DNA of 64,000 nt. Source: Vitis vinifera. Its lineage: Eukaryota; Streptophyta; Magnoliopsida; Vitales; Vitaceae. Under the pieces are notes generated by a model, which was not told where the DNA came from, made no database searches, and was given only the letters and a program-made list of their open reading frames with translations. Every line of letters begins with the position of its first letter. Position 1 is the stretch's first letter. Position numbers and translations under genes: made by a program. Of this stretch, positions 61,675 to 64,000 are shown piece by piece. The stretch is taken from positions 2,893,001-2,957,000 of the forward strand of contig NC_081807.1 of NCBI RefSeq assembly GCF_030704535.1, in the 5' to 3' direction.

Positions 61675-64000
61675 TAGTACTAGTAGCATTTCCTAATTCC
61701 CTTGATTAGTTAGAATTCTGAATTATCAGTGTCCAAGTAGTAGGATGTTAATTTGTTGTTCTGATTCATGAGGAATGCTTGTTTTCATCTGGGTATCCCA
61801 ACTTTAAAGTAATTGGGCAAGAAGAAGAAGAAGAAGAAGAATAAGGAGAGAAGGAATGGAACACTTTCTCAACCAAAAAAAAGAAAGCATGAACAAAGTG
61901 GTAGTGGACAAAGCTTGTGATTTCATGCAAGATATAAGCTAAGCAAATCCATTTCAGAAGCTGAGGAGCAAAGGGGTTTGAGGGTATTTCCAAAATCAGT
62001 AAGTTCAAATTCATGTACAAATCATATCTGCATTGCTATTTTTTCTTTTGATCCACTTTCCTTCACAATGGGATTTTAGGCCTTCTTCTTTTACCTGGTT
62101 TACTATTGAATATCTGTAGATTGTCCAATGGAACATTAATTCTGATGCACATTTCTCTTTCTACTCCATCTCCCACCTCTTCAATGTATTTTACTTCCTC
62201 ATCATGCCTTCTCCCTACATAGTGAAGACAAAAGAACATGGTTGCAGGATTATGATATGAATACATGGATGTTTATAGATAAATTACCTAAATGAAAATT
62301 TCTAAGTGACTCATAACAGGAAACCCTAATTATTAGCTTTCTCTTAATGAATACCCCCAACTTCTGATGCATATGTTAGACTCAATAAATGTCTATTACT
62401 GTTTCTGTTTTTTTTTTATTATTGTTCTTCATCAAGGAAAAGTTAGTGTATAACCCTAGGAAAAGCACAGAGGTGATCAGTTCTCATGAGAAGTGGAGAA
62501 AGTGGGAATTAAGTTGCCTTGCCTCGCTCTATTCTCTCAGTCTGCAGACTATAGGTTGCAGAGGTGGAAAAGAAAGTTCTCTTGTCAGTTACAAAGCAAG
62601 ATTTGTACAACTCTTCCACTTGCTGATAGGCAAAAAAGTAAAAAACTTCTTGCCACCTATGACTTGTTTGGGCGGCAGAAAAGAAAAATGCCCATTTCCC
62701 AGAAGACACATGCAGCCGGTCCTTGGAACTTTGAACCTTTGAAACTTGAGAGATCACTTGTCTTCTACTCCTCTCTTTGGAACTCTGAGTTTTCTTAACT
62801 TTTTTGTTTTTATTTATTTATTTCATTTTTTAGTACAAATTTTATATATGGTTTATTATCGGATTATTTGGCTTAATGTTTACATGCATGCTTGGTTAAT
62901 TAGGAAAGAAAACTTCTAAGTGATTTGGTGCTTTAGATACTACTGGAAGCAACCAAAGATCTATCAGAATAATCCTTTCCAAAAGCAACAAACAAAACTT
63001 AATTAAAAGTACTGTTAAGAATTTAATTGATGTACTAGTATATAGAGAAATCAATGATCACTTTTAATCTTTTCATTTAATAATCTGCTAGTGATTCTCC
63101 TAAGCTCTAATATTATCAATGTGTATAATCCTAAAGTCATTGACTTCTACTTAACCTAATCTAATATTCAAGATACACAATAATCTCTGACTTTCAGCTT
63201 TCTTATGTCTTGAAGGCATTTCAGGCAAAACTTTTTTAAGTGATTGCATGAGAACAACCCTAAATAATCGAATTTGAAGAAAACGTCAAATATTAAAACT
63301 TCAACCTATTCTTGTTTCTGTATTGAAATTTTGTCTTTCTTTTTGTTCCCTATTATGGCCTGGGAGGGTGTAGGTATTTTGCTTTGCTGTTTTAAAGACC
63401 TTAATGGCTAAATGTGGTAGCTGAATTTCATTTGTTAATTTTGAAGGTGAATTGTTAAGTTTTCTCATTGAAAGTCTGGTGCCGAGTTGAATTTTGAAGT
63501 GCAGTGTATTATCAACCATGTTTGTATATATGAGGTGAGATTATAACAAGCTCCCATCATATAACAGTGAGAATAGTGCAGTATCAGTGATGTTTGAGAG
63601 TAGTGGAAGTTCTATATGGAGCCAATATCTGCCTTATATACTAGCAGGCTACTATACATTCTGCAGGAGCCAGGAGTCTGACACCCTAAGATTTATCATA
63701 AATGTTTCTGAACACATTGAATATCATATACCGTATGATCACCATTATTATGCTATGTAGCAAGCTTGCATTTGGTTGGTTTAATTTGTCTGTTCACATG
63801 TGGATTCAAGGTATGTTTAATGGATTGTGTGGCCTCGAAGCGTTGTGTTGAGAACCAAGCTTGATCAAGCTAGGGTTCTATAGCCTGGGATTGGCCTCGC
63901 ATAGCCCAACCCTGTTTTGGCCGCTGCTGACATATAAACCATTTGCAAAAGCACTTCGGCCTCACTCCTATAACTACTTCTCCTATATTACAGCAAACAT
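61675..64000. other. Right-end intergenic region, no gene recognised
   Basis: Contains the AHL 3' untranslated region, a (GAA/AAG)n run at about 61821-61842, and AT-rich DNA. The segment 62400-62790 is more balanced in composition, but its overlapping frames match nothing I know. A tatataaacc-like TATA near 63930-63940 could belong to a gene beyond the right edge. Confidence 0.4.

Noticed and set aside
62389-62742. 117-aa open frame downstream of the AHL gene
   Set aside because: Overlaps equally long frames in other phases, shows no domain or codon bias, and has no recognisable homologue.

Overview
This is a gene-containing stretch of a plant nuclear genome: AT-rich intergenic DNA, GT-AG introns, and plant-only families (DYW-type PPR, alpha-expansin, AHL, THA8-like PPR, BIG-type ARF-GEF, plant HMG-CoA reductase). 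The protein sequences and the retroelement families look like a woody eudicot, most probably grapevine (Vitis). That species call is inference from recalled resemblance; no search was run.

Layout, left to right. (1) 1-1554, minus: 5' part of a GH28 polygalacturonase running off the left edge. (2) 1986-3857, plus: intronless DYW PPR editing factor (REME1-like), head-to-head with the polygalacturonase. (3) 4343-7351, minus: five-exon aminoacylase-1 (M20). (4) 10523-13065, plus: two-exon 197-aa plant protein of unknown function. (5) 14777-15746, plus: three-exon alpha-expansin (EXPA13-like). (6) 16690-17567, minus: two-exon THA8-like small PPR, divergent from (7) 17851-22651, plus: twelve-exon organellar glutamyl-tRNA synthetase. 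(8) 23923-42620, plus: eleven-exon BIG-type Sec7 ARF-GEF of 1702 aa, whose first two introns (2.5 and 7.6 kb) are packed with retroelements. (9) 50800-52847, plus: four-exon HMG-CoA reductase. (10) 60805-61674, plus: intronless AT-hook/PPC (AHL) protein. The spaces between, notably 42.6-50.8 kb and 52.8-60.8 kb, show no convincing gene and hold MITE-like, SINE-like and simple repeats.

The genes form no operon or cluster. They are independent housekeeping and regulatory genes: two for the cell wall (polygalacturonase, expansin), three for organelle gene expression (REME1-like, THA8-like, GluRS), one each for amino-acid salvage, trans-Golgi trafficking and isoprenoid synthesis, and one chromatin regulator.

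The most unusual signal is in the introns. Several ultrashort insertions (12 to about 50 bp) consist of little more than the 3' end of a LINE plus an A tail, yet carry perfect or near-perfect target-site duplications of up to 20 bp. One in the GluRS intron matches the 3' end of the 2.4-kb LINE in BIG intron 2. That LINE is itself inserted into an older, opposite-strand LINE that also hosts a 413-bp element with two equal 137-bp terminal direct repeats. Other points of interest are a probable GC-AG intron, a leucine at the brefeldin-A selectivity position of the BIG Sec7 domain, and an HFD-to-HFE change in the expansin.
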